Part shown: positions 11,281 to 23,441 of the stretch, one piece after another
How the letters are laid out: every line of letters starts with the position of its first letter
Position numbering within the stretch: position 1 is the stretch's first letter
Assembly: GCA_025667525.1 (NCBI GenBank)
Contig: CM046875.1
Coordinates: forward strand, 199,616,125-199,680,124
Origin: Glebionis coronaria
Taxonomy: Eukaryota > Streptophyta > Magnoliopsida > Asterales > Asteraceae
Length of the DNA stretch: 64,000 bases
Direction of reading: 5' to 3'
Notes under the pieces: generated by a model
Seen by the model: only the letters and a program-made list of their open reading frames with translations
Told to the model about the DNA's origin: nothing
The model's database searches: none
Position numbers and translations under genes: made by a program

Positions 11281-14200
11281 GACATGCTGATACCAAGCCG
11301 CCTCCTACTGTCGGGCGTGTCTACACGACTTCTCGAGACCAGGCCAACAAGTCAACAGGTACCATCACTGGAATCTTGTATATGTATGGTCGCGCTGCAT
11401 GTGTTCTTTTCGATACGGGTGCTACTCACTCGGTTATTTCTACTGCTTATGCTAAGAACATTAGGATGCCTCCCTTGCCACTAGAAAATAGGCTTACTAT
11501 TTCCACGCCTTTGAGGGACTCTGTATTAATCACCCATGTATACAAGAGTCTTCCCCTAGAATTTGATGATAAGGTTCGACCTGTCGACGCACTTCCGCTG
11601 GACATGAATGACTTCGACATGATTTTGGGCATGGATTGGCTATCCAAGTATCATGCTACCATAGACTGCCATTCATATCGGGTTATCTTCGGTGATGTCA
11701 ATGCACCAGAGTACATTCATAACGGGTTCATACTCGGACGGTCTGTACAAGTCATATCCACCCTGCAAGCGCGTGCACTACTGTCACACGGCTGCGAGGG
11801 TTATCTAGCTACGGTTCACGACATGGATGCTGAATCTCCATTGATTCAGGATCAACCAATAGTGTCGGAATTCCAAGACGTGTTTCCAGCAGAACTTCCG
11901 GGCATACCACCTGCACGAGAAGTGGAATTCAGTATCGAGCTGGTTCCATGAGCTGAACCAATCTCCAAGGCTCCTTATCGCATGGCTCCCATAGAGCTGA
12001 AGGAGCTGAAGGATCAACTGCAAGAACTTCTCGAAAGAGGTTTCATTCGACCGAGCGCATCTCCATGGGGCGCATCGGTTTTGTTTGTTAAGAAGAAGGA
12101 CGGCAGTATGCGTCTTTGCATAGACTATCGCGGGCTCAACAAGATTACTATTCGGAATAGATATCCACTGCCACGCATTGACGATTTGTTTGACCAACTC
12201 CAAGGGGCCAAACACTTCTCCAAGATCGATCTTAGGTCAGGCTATCATCAGTTACGAGTCAAGGAGCAGGATATTGCTAAGACTGCCTTTCGTACTCGTT
12301 GTGGCCACTACGAGTTTGTAGTTATGCCATTTGGCCTGACAAATGCTCCAGCAGTGTTCATGGATCTGATGAACAGAATCTTCCATGAATTTCTGGACAA
12401 ATTCGTCATTGTTTTCATCGATGACATCCTGATTTTCTCTAAGTCCAAGGAGGAACACGAAGACCATCTTCGTACAATACTACAGATTCTTCGCCAAAAG
12501 CAGCTGTATGCTAAATTCTCCAAGTGTGAGTTCTGGTTAGACAAGGTGGCATTCTTAGGTCACATTGTATGAGCAGAAGGAATCACTATGGATCCTGCAA
12601 AGGTTGAGGCCATCACTAAGTGGCCGAGGCCGACATCAGCGACGGAAGTCCGCAGTTTCTTAGGCTTAGCGGGCTACTACCGTAGGTTCGTGGAGAACTT
12701 TTCCCGTTTAGCACTACCATTGACCAAACTGATGCGGAAAGGGGAGAAATTCGTCTGGACTGAAGATCGAGAGAAGAGCTTTGAAGACTTGAAGCAGAAG
12801 CTAGTATCTGCACCTATTCTTACTCTACCATCTGGTACGGGTGGATTTCAAATCTACAGCGATGCATCGGGGAAGGGACTTGGTTGTGTTCTCATGTAAC
12901 ATGGGAAAGTGATCGCGTACGCTTCACGGCAGCTTAAGCCTTATGAAGAGAATTACCCCACGCACGATCTGGAACTTGCTGCAGTCGTGTTTGCATTGAA
13001 GATATGGAGACACTACTTATATGGAGAATCATGTGACATTTTCACGGACCATAAGAGCTTGAAGTATATCTTCACTCAACGTGAACTGAACATGAGGCAG
13101 AGGAGATGGTTAGAGCTGTTGAAGGATTATGACATTAATCTTCAGTATCATCCCGGAAAGGCAAATGTAGTAGCAGATGCCCTTAGCAGGAAGTCCGGAA
13201 TGATCAACAACATTAGAATCGAAGAGGAGATCATAAGAGACTTAGAGCGACTAGACATCGAGATCATGGTACGTGGACAGCACGGTTACTGGGCTAATCT
13301 TAGAGTAGAACCCGAGTTACTATCTAAGATCAAGGAAGCTCAGAAGGATGACGGAGAAATATGGGCGATAATACAGAATTTGGAGAAGCAGACAGAATTC
13401 AGAGTTGATGCAGACGGTATCGTATGGCAGGGCACTAGACTTTGTGTTCCTGATCACCAAGAACTCGGGGAAGCTTTGCTAGCAGAAGCTCATAGCTCCC
13501 CATTCTCGATACATCCTGGTTCAACCAAAATGTACCATGACATCAAACAGTACTTTTGGTGGAGTGGTATGAAACAGGATGTAGCAACTTACGTCTCCAA
13601 ATGTCTTACCTGCCAGCAGGTTAAGATCGAGCATCAGCGATCTGGCGGTCTCCTTCAACCGTTGGACATTCCAGAGTGGAAGTGGGATACAATCACCATG
13701 GATTTTGTTACCGGTCTTCCGCCTACCAAAAGGAAGCACGATGCAATTTGGGTTATCGTTGATCGACTTACCAAATCAGCTCATTTCTTACCGATCCGCA
13801 AGGAAGATCCGGTAAGTAAACTCGCAGATACGTACAGACGAGAGATCATGAGACTACACGGTGCACCATCCAGCATCGTCTCAGACAGAGATCCTCGATT
13901 CACTTCGCGCTTTTGGAAAAGTCTGTAGAAAGCTTGGGGAACACAACTTAAGCTTAGCACGGCCTTTCATCCTCAAACGGACGGACAGTCGGAGCGAACC
14001 ATTCAAACATTGGAAGATATGTTGAGGTCATGTGCGTTGGAATGGACAGGTGATTGGGACGAATACATCTGTTTGGTGGAGTTTGCGTACAACAACAGCT
14101 GGCACGCGAGCATCAAGTGTGCTCCATTTGAGATGTTGTATGGCAGAAAGTGTCGCGCCCCAATCTGCTGGGATCAGGTTGGCGAGCGAACACTTGAAGG

Positions 14201-14738
14201 ACCAGAAATCATAGAGATGACAAACGAGAAGATCGCAGTAGCTAGACAGAGGATTCAGGAGGCACGGTCACGTCAAAAGAGTTACGCCGACAAGCATCGT
14301 AGGGATTTACACTTTAACGTAGGAGATCACGTCTTCCTTAAGGTTTCGCCGGCACGTGGTGTTAGACGCTTCGGGATTAAAGGGAAGCTCAGTCCTCGTT
14401 TCATCGGACCGTTTGATATCATTGAACGAGTCGGTGAAGTATCTTACCGATTGGCGTTACCTCCGCAGCTTTCGCATGTGCACAATGTGTTTCATGTGTC
14501 CTTACTCAGAGGGTACCAATATCATCCCCTTCACATGGTTCAGTATCCACTGGAACAGATTCGTGAAGATCTCACTTTTATAGAAGAACCCGAACGAGTT
14601 CTTGACAGGCAAGAACGAGTCATGAGAAAGAAGACGATTCCATTCGTCAAAATTCTATGGAGGGATCATACCGAGCGGGAAGCCACTTGGGAAACAGAGG
14701 AGTCTATCCGGACTTCTTACCCTCATTTCATATTTTGA
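11281..14738 (+). pseudogene. pol (protease, RT, RNase H, integrase) with four in-frame stops
   Basis: One continuous frame with gag. The protease carries FDTGATHSVIS at about 11409-11441. RT shows the [19 protein letters not shown] block and FIDD at about 12414-12425. RNase H includes [14 protein letters not shown] and [12 protein letters not shown]. Integrase has an HHCC finger (13490-13620), Asp residues in TMDFVTGLP and VSDRDPRF, and Glu in QSERTIQTLE. A chromodomain-like tail ends at TGA 14736. Stops lie at 11949 (TGA), 12570 (TGA), 12897 (TAA) and 13926 (TAG), with no frameshift between them. By comparison with the family, the last two replace Gln and the TGAs could replace Arg, all consistent with C-to-T change. 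Catalytic residues are otherwise kept. Confidence 0.9.
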
Positions 14739-14802
14739 ATTCCGGTATGTTCTTCTTTTCCAGTTTACTTTATCTATAATTCGGGGACGAATTATTCTTT
14801 TT

Positions 14803-14815
14803 AGGGGGGAAGAGT
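14803..14815 (+). promoter_or_regulatory. polypurine tract
   Basis: AGGGGGGAAGAGT directly precedes the 3' LTR start at 14816. It fits the plus-strand primer of LTR retrotransposons. A further purine-rich TCGGGGACGA lies about 20 bp upstream. Confidence 0.85.
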
Positions 14816-17763
14816 TGTAAAACCCGCATGCTTTTACCATGCATATTACCTTAAGTTCGTACGTACTAGTTAAAAACTTTCCTAATATAGCATGATTATG
14901 ATTACGTATTAGGAGTTTATGTATTACGTACGTGTTAGAACATGATAAGTATTTTATTTGCACGATCACGTAATAATTATTTAGTAATAATTAATTACGA
15001 ACATACGATCACGAGATCATGAGCGTAATTTAAACACGAGTTAGTATTATTACGTATATATATTTAATACGAGCGTAATTAAATATATAAGTGTAGGATA
15101 TTTACGTAACGAGAACATTTAAAGCACGAACTTAATTAAACGTAAACGTGTACGAAATTACAAGACACGAAACGAGGTACGGGACCCCCACAAGGGAGTC
15201 CCTACCCGTGGCCAAACAAGAACAATGGGCCAAGCCCATTGTTAATTTTACTTAAGAGGGGTTAATTAATTTTCACTACTCAAATTAGTTTTACAGAAGA
15301 TTTTCAAGAAAACCTAAAACCCCTTCATCCTTCTTCTTGTGTGCCGCCACCTACAAACCACCATAAGGGGGTGATTTTGATCTTGGATCTTGTTGATTTA
15401 GTAATTGTTCGTGTTTGTTCTTCACCCTTTTGATCCACGAATACGGTAAAACCTTTTAACTTGTTTTCTTTTTAATTAATCTTGTATTAATTAAGAACAC
15501 GTGTTGTTTTTCTTAAAAACATATTAATTAAACCTAGATCTAACATGTTATGGTCATTAATTAATCAATGGGATCGATCTAAGGGGTGTTTGTTTTGGGC
15601 CGCAGGAACAACCGACCCCAAGGGGGTTCGGTTTGTTCTAACCGACCACCACCAAGACCTTTTTGGGTCTTGGTTGGTGCGTGTGGGTCCCACGGCAGCA
15701 AGGGGGTACCCCGAATTGGTTCGAGGTACGGTGTTTGTTAAGATCCGGTGCATGTTTTTAAGCCTAGGTCCGGATCATGATTATGTTAAATGTTTATGTT
15801 ATAAGATTAGGTTAAGAATTAAATTAATAAGATGAAATTAATTTAATAACATGAACTTAGGTTAGCTAATTATTATAAACATGAATTATTTTAACCTAAG
15901 TATTTTTATGTCTAAGACTTATAATTAATTAATTATTTTAAAACTATGGATATAATTAATTAATTAAACATGACTTAGGTTATATTATTAGTATTTAATA
16001 ATACATATTTTAACCTAAGTATTTAATATATTTAATTAAAAACATGTCATACTTTAATTAAATATTATAACCTATAGTTTAATTAAATTACATGAAATAA
16101 TTATTAAACTATATAATATATCATATGACTTAGAAAATAATCATGAAAATACGTAAGCTTATTTACTTAGCTTATTTAACGAGCTTATTTCTAATTATGG
16201 AAACTTTCTATTTTTAGAAACTTAATTAAATAAGGCAGCTATTTTATTTATGGAAACCAGCTATTTTTAGAAACTTATTTATTTGAGGCAGCTAATCTAT
16301 TTATGGAAACTTATTTAATTAAGGCAGCTAATCTATTTATGGAAACTTTCTATTTTTAGAAACTTATCTATTTTAAGCAGTAAATCTATTTTTGGAAACT
16401 TTCTATTTTTGGAAACTTTCTATTTTTTGAAACTTTCTATTTTTGGAAACTTTCTATTTTTGGTAACTTTCTATTTTTGGAAACTTTCTATTTAAGGAAA
16501 CCTGCTATTTTTGGAAAGTTACTTAATATTACACAGTAAGTATAATAACACATGAAATATCAGAAATACTTAATCAGAATGAACAGAATATAAGATTTAA
16601 CACAGTTTAAGGCTTTAAACAGTGTAAATGGTAAGAACACATAAATAAGCTAAGACATGATATAAAACCAGCTATGTATGTAGTAAGCAGATACTTATTT
16701 CATGTACGTATTTATGTAGCACTAGTGTTTCGGAAGTAGGATTCTCGCAGTTCATCGTTCTCGTTCACTGGACATAAGGTACGGATTCCCGTCCTTTCAG
16801 TATGGACATTCTTTCCTTATTAGGATTTCCCCGTATGTAGCCAACTTTTTTCCCGTAGTATAAGTATGAGTTTGATTGCTTATGTTTAATATGATTACCT
16901 ATAGCCATATACATGCATGACCAGTTTCACCTAGTTATGGAGGTACCATAACCATAACATTAGAGGCACTGGTGTTATGACTTCACCACGGCGGAGTGAT
17001 TGCTCGTGGCGTCCCTTCAGCTTTTGGCCATTTATTTATATTTATCATGTGGGGCGTATGGGTGCATCCTAGTTACACGTTTTTATTCAGGATTACATGG
17101 TGAATGTGGTGTGTGCCTTGCATCCTTCACAAGGAGCTGATCCCTCCTACCCATAAAACCAGTATATTAAATTAGAGGCAGCCCCTCTAATTTACATGAT
17201 GAGGTCACCCCTCCAATTATTCATGCACGGTGGATATTCATGACCTATATTGGCTAAATGGTAAAATATGACAAACAGTTTTTATAAGATAAACATAATA
17301 CTTTCAAACTATAAAACCAGTTTTATTAAGACTTAATCAGGTTACTCGGGACTTAGTTTCTTCCGCTGTTATTATGTTATATGCTTATCCTATTCATGCT
17401 TTATTGTACATCCGTGCACTGAGCGTATTGCTCAGCCGTTTTCCTTTTCTATGTTTCCAAAACGGTAGGTACTCAGGGACGCTCGTAGACAATAAGAGTA
17501 CGTGCATATGGACTGGAAGCTGTCTAGCCTTCTTTACATTATGCATTTCCTTTCTTTATGATACTTATGCTTTGGACATTGTTTCGTCCTTATTCCTTAC
17601 TATACTATGTTTGTGTGTGATGAGCTTTACTTTTGGACTACCGATGTTTGATTCCGGTATTTTCCTTTATATGGTCAAGTAATGTTTAGACATTTTACCT
17701 TGTATGCTTTGATGACATGCTATAATTACTGTGATATTTCCATTTCCAAAATGGGGTGTTACA
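14816..17763 (+). repeat. 3' LTR of the Tekay-like element
   Basis: It runs from TGTAAAACCC to GGTGTTACA and is about 2.95 kb, nearly the same as 6512-9473. Differences are scattered and many are C/T or G/A, for example near 14888, 14942, 15170 and 15209. It carries its own copies of the hairpin cluster (15610-15729) and minisatellite (16330-16512). Confidence 0.95.
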
Positions 17764-17768
17764 ATAAT
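17764..17768. repeat. target-site duplication ATAAT (right)
   Basis: It directly follows the terminal CA of the 3' LTR and matches 6507-6511. Confidence 0.95.
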
Positions 17769-17986
17769 TTTCTCAAGGCTTGTCTAATTAAATTCGACCT
17801 TGTAGTAATGGATCTTACTTATAGTGGGAAGGGTTTAGGTTTGTAAGAATTTAGAATCAGACGATGTTGCTTACCTATACATATTGCAATAAAAAGTATA
17901 ATCAATATCCATTTATCAGAAGGGGGAGTAGTAATTATCTCTACCTAATCATGCAGATCATGAAAGAACTCGATGTTTTTCATTAG

Positions 17987-19240
17987 GTTAAATGTCCTGA
18001 TCCAAGTTATAATGACATTTGCTTCTCAGGTGCTGGAAGGGTATTGTTCATTTGCTGCTCTATGAGACTTACCGGTAATCCCAGATTTAATTTTATGTAT
18101 TAAAGTTAATAATTTTCATTGTAATCTGTGTTTGTTCAGTGATGTTTCACAACTCTTGAAAACCTTTCAATATGTTGAAATGGTTTTAGGGGTGGGACAA
18201 AAGCTATCACTTTCCACAGAGAACTACTTGTTCAGAGTAAGCATTAAATTGTTTAGTTATCAGGTTTGAGATGCTCTGAAACTGGTTGCTATATTCTTTT
18301 ATTTTTGAAGCACTCAAGGGTTTCTGGTGCATATTCCCTTGTGATATTTCAGAACGGAATGGATCCAACCACGCTTTTAGGAGGTGGTTTACACTTCACT
18401 TCACCAATTATGTTACTCTTTATCCTAAATAATTAAGTTCTCGATGTTGTTTTAATTTAAAAGATAAGTAGTAATGTTTTGAGGATATTCACCACAGACA
18501 TCATTGTCCGCAATACTTTTGTTATGTATGATCGTGAACATGAAAAGATCGGATCTTGGAAAACCAACTGCTCTAATATATGGGAAAACCTTCATGTTGC
18601 TGGTGCGCCTCCTCAAGTATCTTCTCTACCAAATGGATCAATTTCCGCTATTGATATATCTCCTTCTTTGCCTCCAGTCGCACCCCACAGTATATTCCTT
18701 CAGGTAACATAAACTGATATCCATGTGTGTTATGATATGTGTTGTGTCTCAAGTTTCCAGTTTGTGCCTACTGTTATTTAAATGGTTGTGAAAGTTTAAC
18801 CTTGTGGTAATTATCAAGTATATCTTTTTTTAAATCATCTGTAACTTGAAAACATACATCCCCTGTTGAAATACTACCCTATATCTATCTTTATTGAAAA
18901 TATGACAAGTAGACTTATTTCTTGAAACTCGTGTAAAAAATTATTTGGGGGTCACCTATGAATTTATGAACTTGTAGTTTAATGAAAACGTGACATTATG
19001 TTGGTAATTCCTTATGTTTATTTATTTATTTTATTTGCAGGAGAAACAAGATTAGGAAGTATCACATTTTATTTGCCCGTGGCTCTTAACGAACTAATTC
19101 GAAGTCACAAATCGTAGAGTTGTCTAAGCTACTTGCACAGGAATTGCATGTTAGTACTTCACATGTAGTAACCAAATCAAGGCCGAAATATCTTGTGGTC
19201 ACTCAAATCAAGGTTGAACATATCGGGTGGTCACCCACAA
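17987..19240 (+). pseudogene. aspartic protease (A1 family) C-terminal exons, probably broken
   Basis: Split exons match plant A1 aspartic proteases. 17987-18039 reads CPDPSYNDICFSGAG. 18140-18236 reads DVSQLLKTFQYVEMVLG, then QKLSLSTENYLFR. 18311-18383 reads HSRVSGAYSLVIFQNGMDP. 18498-18703 reads IIVRNTFVMYDREHEKIG, then WKTNCSNIWENLH. From about 19036 comes AGETRLGSITFYLPVALNE. Together they form the C-terminal lobe and downstream region. Problems: the first exon's donor would be GG, not GT, to keep frame; the usual YCLGIF is YSLVIF; and the last part needs a frame change near a TAG at about 19112. No N-terminal lobe or active-site DTGS exon is visible in the window. It is a gene relic or captured fragment. 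Confidence 0.75.
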
Positions 19241-20315
19241 GGTAAAAATTAGATTATGATCAAACTAATATAGCATTGTTGTTCCTGATTCAAAAATTAT
19301 CAAATCGATATGCGTGGGTCACATTTAAGTTTTGAGGGGATCTCATTGAAGATGCTTTCGAACGTTTATAGAAGATCAGTAGGCTTTTACACCAACCTAC
19401 TGCTTAGTAATCCCAGAAAATATTTGGTTTCCTAATATTTAGTTTGCAAAAAATCATATATAGTATCTAACAGGTGGCTTTGTTCGTTGTAGATTGTAGA
19501 ATGAGTGGGATTACAGTCCTATAAAAAGCGCCAAATGAACCCGAACTTTTCGAGTGTCCTGACTTCAGCGTCTTTAAAAAACAGAGTAGAAGAGGTTGTT
19601 AGGGAAGGGAGATTGTGGGCTCATGATGCAGATGATTCTATGCTTATGTTAAAAAGGTTTTATATTATTTTCGAAATAACTCGTATTTTCTTCTAACAAA
19701 GTGATCCCCACCTGAAAACCAGATTTGATTAAATTAAACAATCTTATCAATATTACTGAATTCAGAATCTTGACAGTCAACAAGCTTTGGCTCTGAATCA
19801 GCCTCAGAATGATCGTCATGTGTTCTCTTGTTGTCTTTTATACTATGATCTTTAACATGTACTTTAGTACAACTTCATCCAAACACAATGATTACTTTTA
19901 TAGCTCGGTTGCTAGCTTGTGGTAGTAGCACAAGGGTTTATATTTCCATCCAATTCTGGTTTCTATTTGTAGTTTTGTAATAAGAAATTAATGCTTAATT
20001 GCGCTTTCTGTTAGGGTGGAGGAGCTCCTTCACACTTAATTTGTTATCAGCTTAAGATGCTAAGACATTTTTTTAAAAAAAAACTTGTTGTTTGAGTGAT
20101 CTTACCCAAAACCACTAAAACTGATTATTGCAGCTTAATACGATGATGGTGAAATAACCATATACTGAATAAGCATTTTTGGAATTGCTTATTCGAATGG
20201 CTTATCTTATGTTAATTATATTTCCTCTTATTCCAGTTAAAAACATAATGCCCACGAAACTATGTGTATCTGATTATTACATTGAATAATGACATAGTTT
20301 ATCTTTGAGAAATAG
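19241..20315. other. host spacer with no recognised gene
   Basis: AT-rich sequence between the protease fragment and the WD40 fragment. The open frame at 19505-19696 has no recognisable motif. I could not find further upstream exons of the WD40 gene here. Confidence 0.5.
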
Positions 20316-20692
20316 AGAACGATGCTAACGGTATTAAGCCAGTCTTTGAGCTACGACTGGTAAGTCGTAGGAGTTTTAGTTTACGACAGACTTGGTTTTT
20401 AGTACCCTCTAATTGACTAAAAAAGTCTATCCTTTTGGTTCTGACATTGATAAATATGTATATAGGTTGGTTATGTAAATTCTTTGGAACTTTCCAAGTC
20501 AGAGAAGCTTTTGGTTGTTGGTGTTGGCAAGGTAGTATTTTTTTACCTTCTCTTTTATTTTTCTACTTTTAAAAGTTATCGAATTCCATTTAGGAGACAA
20601 CTAAAAGTGAAGCTCTTTCACCCCAGGAACCCCGTTTAGGTCGATGGGGATCCCTTGCTACTGCTCGGCATGGTGTTGTAGTGCACCCTTAA
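20316..20692 (+). pseudogene. terminal exons of a YAO / U3-55K-like WD40 protein
   Basis: Three exons on + join in frame. 20316-20359 reads NGIKPVFELRL, 20466-20531 reads VGYVNSLELSKSEKLLVVG, and 20627-20692 reads EPRLGRWGSLATARHGVVV and ends in TAA. Introns have GT and AG borders and the phases agree. These match the last WD repeat and C-terminus of plant YAO (U3 snoRNP-associated, RRP9-like), which acts in nucleolar pre-rRNA processing. The N-terminus and all other WD repeats are absent within the 1-kb stretch upstream, where an unrelated protease fragment lies. This is therefore a partial copy rather than a working gene. Confidence 0.72.
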
Positions 20693-20943
20693 CATTTCTG
20701 TCTTGATCAGACTACACGTATAAAGAGCTGTATGTGCTTAATTATTACTGCTTTGTTGCATATTTCACATAGGCATGTGAACTAATTTCCTCAGTATTGA
20801 TAAACACATTAGCCCACAAGTAAAAAAGGGGTGTTTGGGATTACTCAGCAAACATATATGATCCATGTGGAATTGAACTTGAGATTTTAGGCAAATTAGA
20901 ACGGCGTATGCTCATTTACACATTCATGAATTATAAGGGCATA
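20693..20943. other. host spacer left of the copia insertion
   Basis: No gene seen. It holds the 3' flank of the WD40 fragment and runs into the CGATC target site at 20944. The same host sequence continues at 55918. Confidence 0.5.
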
Positions 20944-20948
20944 CGATC
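20944..20948. repeat. target-site duplication CGATC (left)
   Basis: It precedes the copia 5' LTR and recurs at 55913-55917 after its 3' LTR. This shows that 20949-55912 is one insertion with later nested insertions. Confidence 0.95.
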
Positions 20949-21302
20949 TGTTAGCCCTATATTTTATATAGTCGAACAAGAATGTAATAGGTCATCTTAG
21001 TCGTTATTGGTCTTGTATTGTAATAGGTTAGTCGGATTAACCGGGCTTGGACTTTAAGCTAATATTGTATAAGTTAGGGGCGTAAGCCCAATCAAAGCCA
21101 AGCCCGGCCCATGAACAAGCCCACTAAAGCCTTAGTGGAGTGGCATATAAATACCCTCTTCCATGTGTGGAAGAGGGTGTTGGTAAACATTATTCTCTCT
21201 CTCTAATTAGTGTTTAACCATCCATTCTCTCTTGTTTCTCTCTCTACTTTTCTTCTCTTTCTCTCTCTAAATATTGTGTTATGGATTAAAATGGGATTAA
21301 CA
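20949..21302 (+). repeat. 5' LTR of copia-1
   Basis: 354 bp, from TGTTAGCCCTATATTTTATA to GGGATTAACA, with TG/CA ends. It holds a likely TATA region near 21146 (GCATATAAATACC) followed by a CT-rich run. It differs from the 3' LTR by roughly ten substitutions and a 12-bp indel (extra CTAAATACCTCT in the 3' copy), seen by eye. Confidence 0.95.
21146..21160 (+). promoter_or_regulatory. probable TATA box of copia-1 LTR
   Basis: GCATATAAATACC in the middle of the LTR, followed by CT-rich sequence, is the usual position for the Pol II core promoter. The same sequence lies at about 55740-55753 in the 3' LTR. The site is inferred from motif and position only. Confidence 0.5.
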
Positions 21303-21304
21303 TT

Positions 21305-21316
21305 TGGTATCAGAGC
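21305..21316 (+). promoter_or_regulatory. primer-binding site of copia-1, initiator-Met type
   Basis: TGGTATCAGAGC begins two bases after the LTR end and is complementary to the initiator methionine tRNA 3' end. Confidence 0.9.
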
Positions 21317-21696
21317 GCCTATAGTGGATAGGTGATTGAAGATTTGTGGTTATTGCTTTTTGATTCGTGTGCTTTTATAACAAATCATCTTGTCTAAAAA
21401 AATTAGTGTTTTCGAGCTCAAAATCTTCATACAAATTGCCTACAAAGTTGTGGTAGGAATTTGTGTTCTTCTTTTTGGTGATCTTTTCGGAAAATTTTGG
21501 TAATTTTGGTTTGATTTTTGGGCAAAAATTTTGAAAAAATCAAGTTTTTGGGAAGTATCAATATTCAGAATTTAAGGTTTTTCTTAGTCGGAATACAAGG
21601 GTTTATATATTCCGACTTGTGTATTGTTTTTGGTATTTCGGATTAGGTGAAGAATCACATATATTCCGGATTAAGTGATGAAAACACATTCCGGAT

Positions 21697-21701
21697 AAGG
21701 T
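21697..21701. repeat. target-site duplication AAGGT (left)
   Basis: It precedes the left end of Athila-A and matches 33551-33555 after its right end. Confidence 0.92.
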
Positions 21702-23427
21702 TAATACCATATTTTTAGCCAAGTATAAAATATTATCGTCCGATCTTTTTGAATTGATTATTGGTTAAAAGTGCGACTCAATTGTCTTTTGGTAAACAAG
21801 AGAATGGTTTGGTTTGATTATCTAATTCTAAACTAAAAGCAAATGATTGTCGTTGAGTAAAGTAGAAGCTTTTGAAAAATTAAACTAAAAGTTGTTTAGA
21901 AAAACACTTAAAATATAAAACTTGGTAAAACTTTAAAATTTAACAAACTTAATTAATCGGAATGTAACAAGTCCTTTCTATCGGAATGCACCAAATGTAG
22001 GACCATCAGGATGTTATTAAAACAAGTCATCGGAATAATACAAGTGCAAAGTTATCGGAATGTTCATCTGAATACCCATCGGAATAACAAAGTCAATTCT
22101 GTCGCAATATGATGTCCGTCGGAAAGTCCTAGATCGGAATGTTTCAGATCGGAATAATCTAAACACCTCTGTCGCAATGTTGCATATCGGAAAGTCCAAA
22201 TCGGAATACAAGGATCGGAATGTAGTAAACTAAAATTGGGAAGAGTTTCGATTCAAGGTAACCTTAAATCCCGTTGGAATATGCGATCGCAATGAGCGAT
22301 CGCATCCCAGATCGGAATAAGGGGTTAAAAACCAAACTATCGCAAAGTAGAACCCTTAAGGGTTATTGCGATATAATCAAACTTCTCGTCGGAATGTTGA
22401 AACCCCCAATATTGCGATGAACTCAAGCTTAACCCGAAATTGGTGGTAAGCTGAAAACTCAATAAGCACGTATAATAAGCTACTTTAACCGAACTTAAAC
22501 AACTCAATAAGCTTAAATTTGACAACTTTTAAAAACATGAAAACATAAACTTTATAAAAGAATCTTTAAAAAGACAAAACCTTTTTAATAATCCGAAAAG
22601 TAATAAGCTAAAACATGAAATAAGCCAATAAGCATAAAAAGCTTATAGCCTAAACCAAATAAAAGCTTACTAAGTAGTAAAAAGATTAACCTTTCAACCA
22701 CTTAAACATCAAATAAAATCAATTCGTATGGATTATGAATTTCGGATCAAAATCAAAAGTAAATCAAGAAATGTGGAAAGAGATTAAAGAACACAAACTT
22801 AAACTTAAATTTTTGATTAAAGAAACTCAAATACAAAGATTAATGAAAGCTTAAACTTGAAATATTAAAAGAAAGAAAAGATGAAAAACTTAGTGAGAGA
22901 AAGTTTGGAACTTTCTCTCTCTAAAAACTAGAAAGGAAAAATTAAAAGTGAAACTAGCTAACCACCCTCCTAATGTGATTAGGAGGGTATTTATAGGCTA
23001 AGTGGGAGGTGCATGTGTGGTGTGCTTCCTTCTTTCTTTTCTTCTCGACTCGATTTAATTCTTTGTCTTTTCTCGACGTCGTCTCGGGATTTGAACTTGT
23101 CTTAATAATTTTCTTCTATAATTTAGACTTGAGTTCTTCGACTTCATTAAACTTCCGTCTTTAGACTTTTTCTTCGATAAATCTTTAGAATAGGTCTTGG
23201 ACATCCGTTCTTTAAGCACTCTTGATCTCTTGACTTCGTCTTTTCTTGTTTTCTTCGATAAAAGCCCGTGAAAGCCCGTGTTTTCTTCCTTTTTCATCTT
23301 TTGGTCCTAAAACACAATAAAAACACAAACCACGCATAATTCCGACTTTTACGACATAAAATACACGTTTTGGTCATGTTATTATTGGAAATAAGTGGTA
23401 AAAGGATAAGTGTTTTCACACTTATTA
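21702..23427 (-). repeat. Athila-A LTR (left, 3' LTR in element sense)
   Basis: 1726 bp, closely matching 31824-33550. The ends read TAATACCATA and CACTTATTA on +. It contains an array of ATCGGAAT-type units at about 21957-22400 (ATTCCGAT in the element sense), then AAGCTTAT-rich sequence and a TC-rich end. Confidence 0.92.
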
Positions 23428-23441
23428 AATCCCCTACACTT
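23428..23441 (-). promoter_or_regulatory. polypurine tract of Athila-A
   Basis: In the element sense AAGTGTAGGGGATTT abuts the 3' LTR. It is weakly purine-rich but stands at the required place, and Athila-B has nearly the same sequence at 35712-35724. Confidence 0.6.

Larger units (their letters stand above)
6512..17763 (+). mobile_element. complete Ty3/gypsy LTR retrotransposon, Tekay-like chromovirus
   Basis: A full-length element of about 11.25 kb in the order 5' LTR, PBS, gag, protease, reverse transcriptase, RNase H, integrase, polypurine tract, 3' LTR, flanked by ATAAT. The Pol order and an integrase C-terminus ending in a degenerate chromodomain-like block (VKILWRDHTEREATWETEE) place it among the plant chromoviruses, closest to Tekay/Del. 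The two LTRs are very similar by eye, so insertion is fairly recent, yet gag-pol has five in-frame stops. This copy cannot make an intact polyprotein without readthrough and would depend on a helper. Three short introns interrupt gag, which is unusual. Confidence 0.93.
21303..21701 (+). other. copia-1 leader, part 1
   Basis: Noncoding leader after the LTR. Its right end begins an array of ATTCCG-type motifs (near 21609, 21663 and 21689), which continues at 33556 beyond Athila-A. The final AAGGT is the Athila-A target site and is itself part of an ATTCCGGATAAGGT motif unit. Confidence 0.8.

Noticed and set aside
20740..20943. Possible antisense tRNA-like B box (GGAATTGAACTT) near the copia target site
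   Set aside because: No matching A box at tRNA spacing was found.
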